Positions 63,327 through 64,000 of a stretch of 64,000 nucleotides of DNA are shown in pieces (the first letter of the stretch is position 1; the number at the start of each line of letters is the position of its first letter). This DNA is from Schistocerca nitens. Its lineage: Eukaryota; Arthropoda; Insecta; Orthoptera; Acrididae. Under the pieces are notes generated by a model. The model was not told the DNA's origin, searched no databases, and was given only the letters and a program-made list of their open reading frames with translations. Where the stretch lies: NCBI RefSeq assembly GCF_023898315.1, contig NC_064622.1:177278178-177342177 (forward strand). Reading direction: 5' to 3'. Made by a program: the position numbers and the translations under genes.

Positions 63327-63985
63327 TAAATCAATATTCGTTGTACTTACAGTTTTCAGTTACACAAAATTTCCGAACTGTAGATGGAACGCATATAGTC
63401 ATACGCGCACAAAAACGAAGAGCACGATGTCAAATGATCTTAAATGAGTGTCATAGCAGACAGCTACTTGGTATTGTGTCGAGCGCTCTGGCTATATCTA
63501 TCAACAGCTGTGACCACACACTGCAGCAACTGACTCACAAATCATACACTTGGACGGACTGTAAAGTGGATGAAGAACAGATTACAGCACAAGGGCATTC
63601 GTCCCAGGAAGGGAGACGGAACGTGCCTGTGTTTCAGTCACATCTCTGACCGGAGGTGTAGCTTCAACTTTCGTCACAGTTTTCATGGTAAAAAAATTGA
63701 TATTAGAAAAAGTAAATTCTCACTTTCACTAGTTTTCGAGGTAGTGCAATCCCAACGAGATGGACACGCAGCGGGAGAACAGTGAAGTTTAGATTCCTGT
63801 CTGATTATTCTGATTAACAACACGTTAATGCTTATACTCTGTGCAGGGTATTTATGCGATAATTCTGTTTGACAAACTTATCTTCTTGTTGGGGATTCGA
63901 GCCTGTTTGCATGCAGTTCTCGGGCGCCTGTTTGTAATGCCCCATCTCTGTTCCTCTGGGTATAAACATTATCCCTCCCACGATC
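63327..63985. other. Unassigned stretch
   Basis: Two short plus-strand ORFs (63341-63649 and 63570-63785) overlap in different frames and have no recognised domain. Confidence 0.35.
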
Positions 63986-64000
63986 GCCGTCCGGAGTGGC
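63986..64000 (+). mobile_element. Main-family SINE, first 15 bp at window edge
   Basis: GCCGTCCGGAGTGGC is identical to the head start of the SINE at 42467. The rest lies beyond the window. Confidence 0.85.

Noticed and set aside
1-64000. CRISPR arrays, prokaryotic operons, complete LTR retrotransposons
   Set aside because: No regularly spaced repeats, no ribosome binding sites with gene clusters, and no pair of direct long terminal repeats with gag/pol motifs was seen.

Overview
The window looks like non-coding, repeat-saturated DNA from a very large insect genome, most likely an acridid grasshopper or locust (Schistocerca-like). This assignment is an inference. It rests on about fifteen copies of one tRNA-headed SINE, several other tRNA SINEs, RTE-, CR1/L2- and Jockey-type LINEs, and many Tc1/mariner elements in a combination I associate with Orthoptera. 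I cannot run a search to confirm it. I found no host gene exon, no genuine tRNA or rRNA gene, no operon-like organisation and no CRISPR array. Almost every recognisable coding stretch belongs to a transposable element, and nearly all are broken.

Layout. 0-3.2 kb: inverted tRNA-like arms around a small Cys-rich ORF, then an old repeat carrying a foldback and an RTE LINE tail that itself carries a SINE. 4-6 kb: three SINEs, one inside an acidic coding relic. 8.2-9.6 kb: a large inverted repeat. 9.6-14.3 kb: unrecognised AT-rich DNA. 14.3-15.7 kb: a deleted mariner and a SINE. 17.0-21.9 kb: an RTE fragment, a SINE and two Tc1-like elements that meet at a shared TA, the second split by a roughly 870-bp palindrome. 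21.9-29.2 kb: one antisense CR1/L2-type LINE interrupted by an RTE LINE, a SINE, an unknown insert and a second sense LINE. 29.3-37.5 kb: Tc1, mariner and DD41D elements, foldbacks and LINE tails. 38.2-41.2 kb: an antisense LINE with a 686-codon ORF, plus an older LINE relic. 41-45.4 kb: Tc1 relics, one almost full-length copy and SINEs. 46.5-51.7 kb: SINEs and a 2.5-kb inverted repeat holding an unassigned ORF. 51.8-56.8 kb: a diverged Tc1 with two insertions, then a Jockey LINE interrupted by an intact Tc1-like transposon (340-aa transposase, catalytic spacing DD32E). 58-64 kb: degraded LINE and Tc1 pieces, SINEs and a 5S rRNA-derived SINE.

The elements relate to each other as layers of insertion. 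Exact target-site duplications (TSDs) of 10-15 bp flank most SINEs and TA dinucleotides flank the Tc1/mariner elements, so relative ages can be read directly. The observations most worth following are: two hairpin-shaped elements with retroposon-type 13-15-bp TSDs; the 2.5-kb inverted repeat; the inverted tRNA-like arms around a Cys-rich ORF; the modular SINE heads on a shared core; the intact DD32E transposon; and the 5S-derived SINE.
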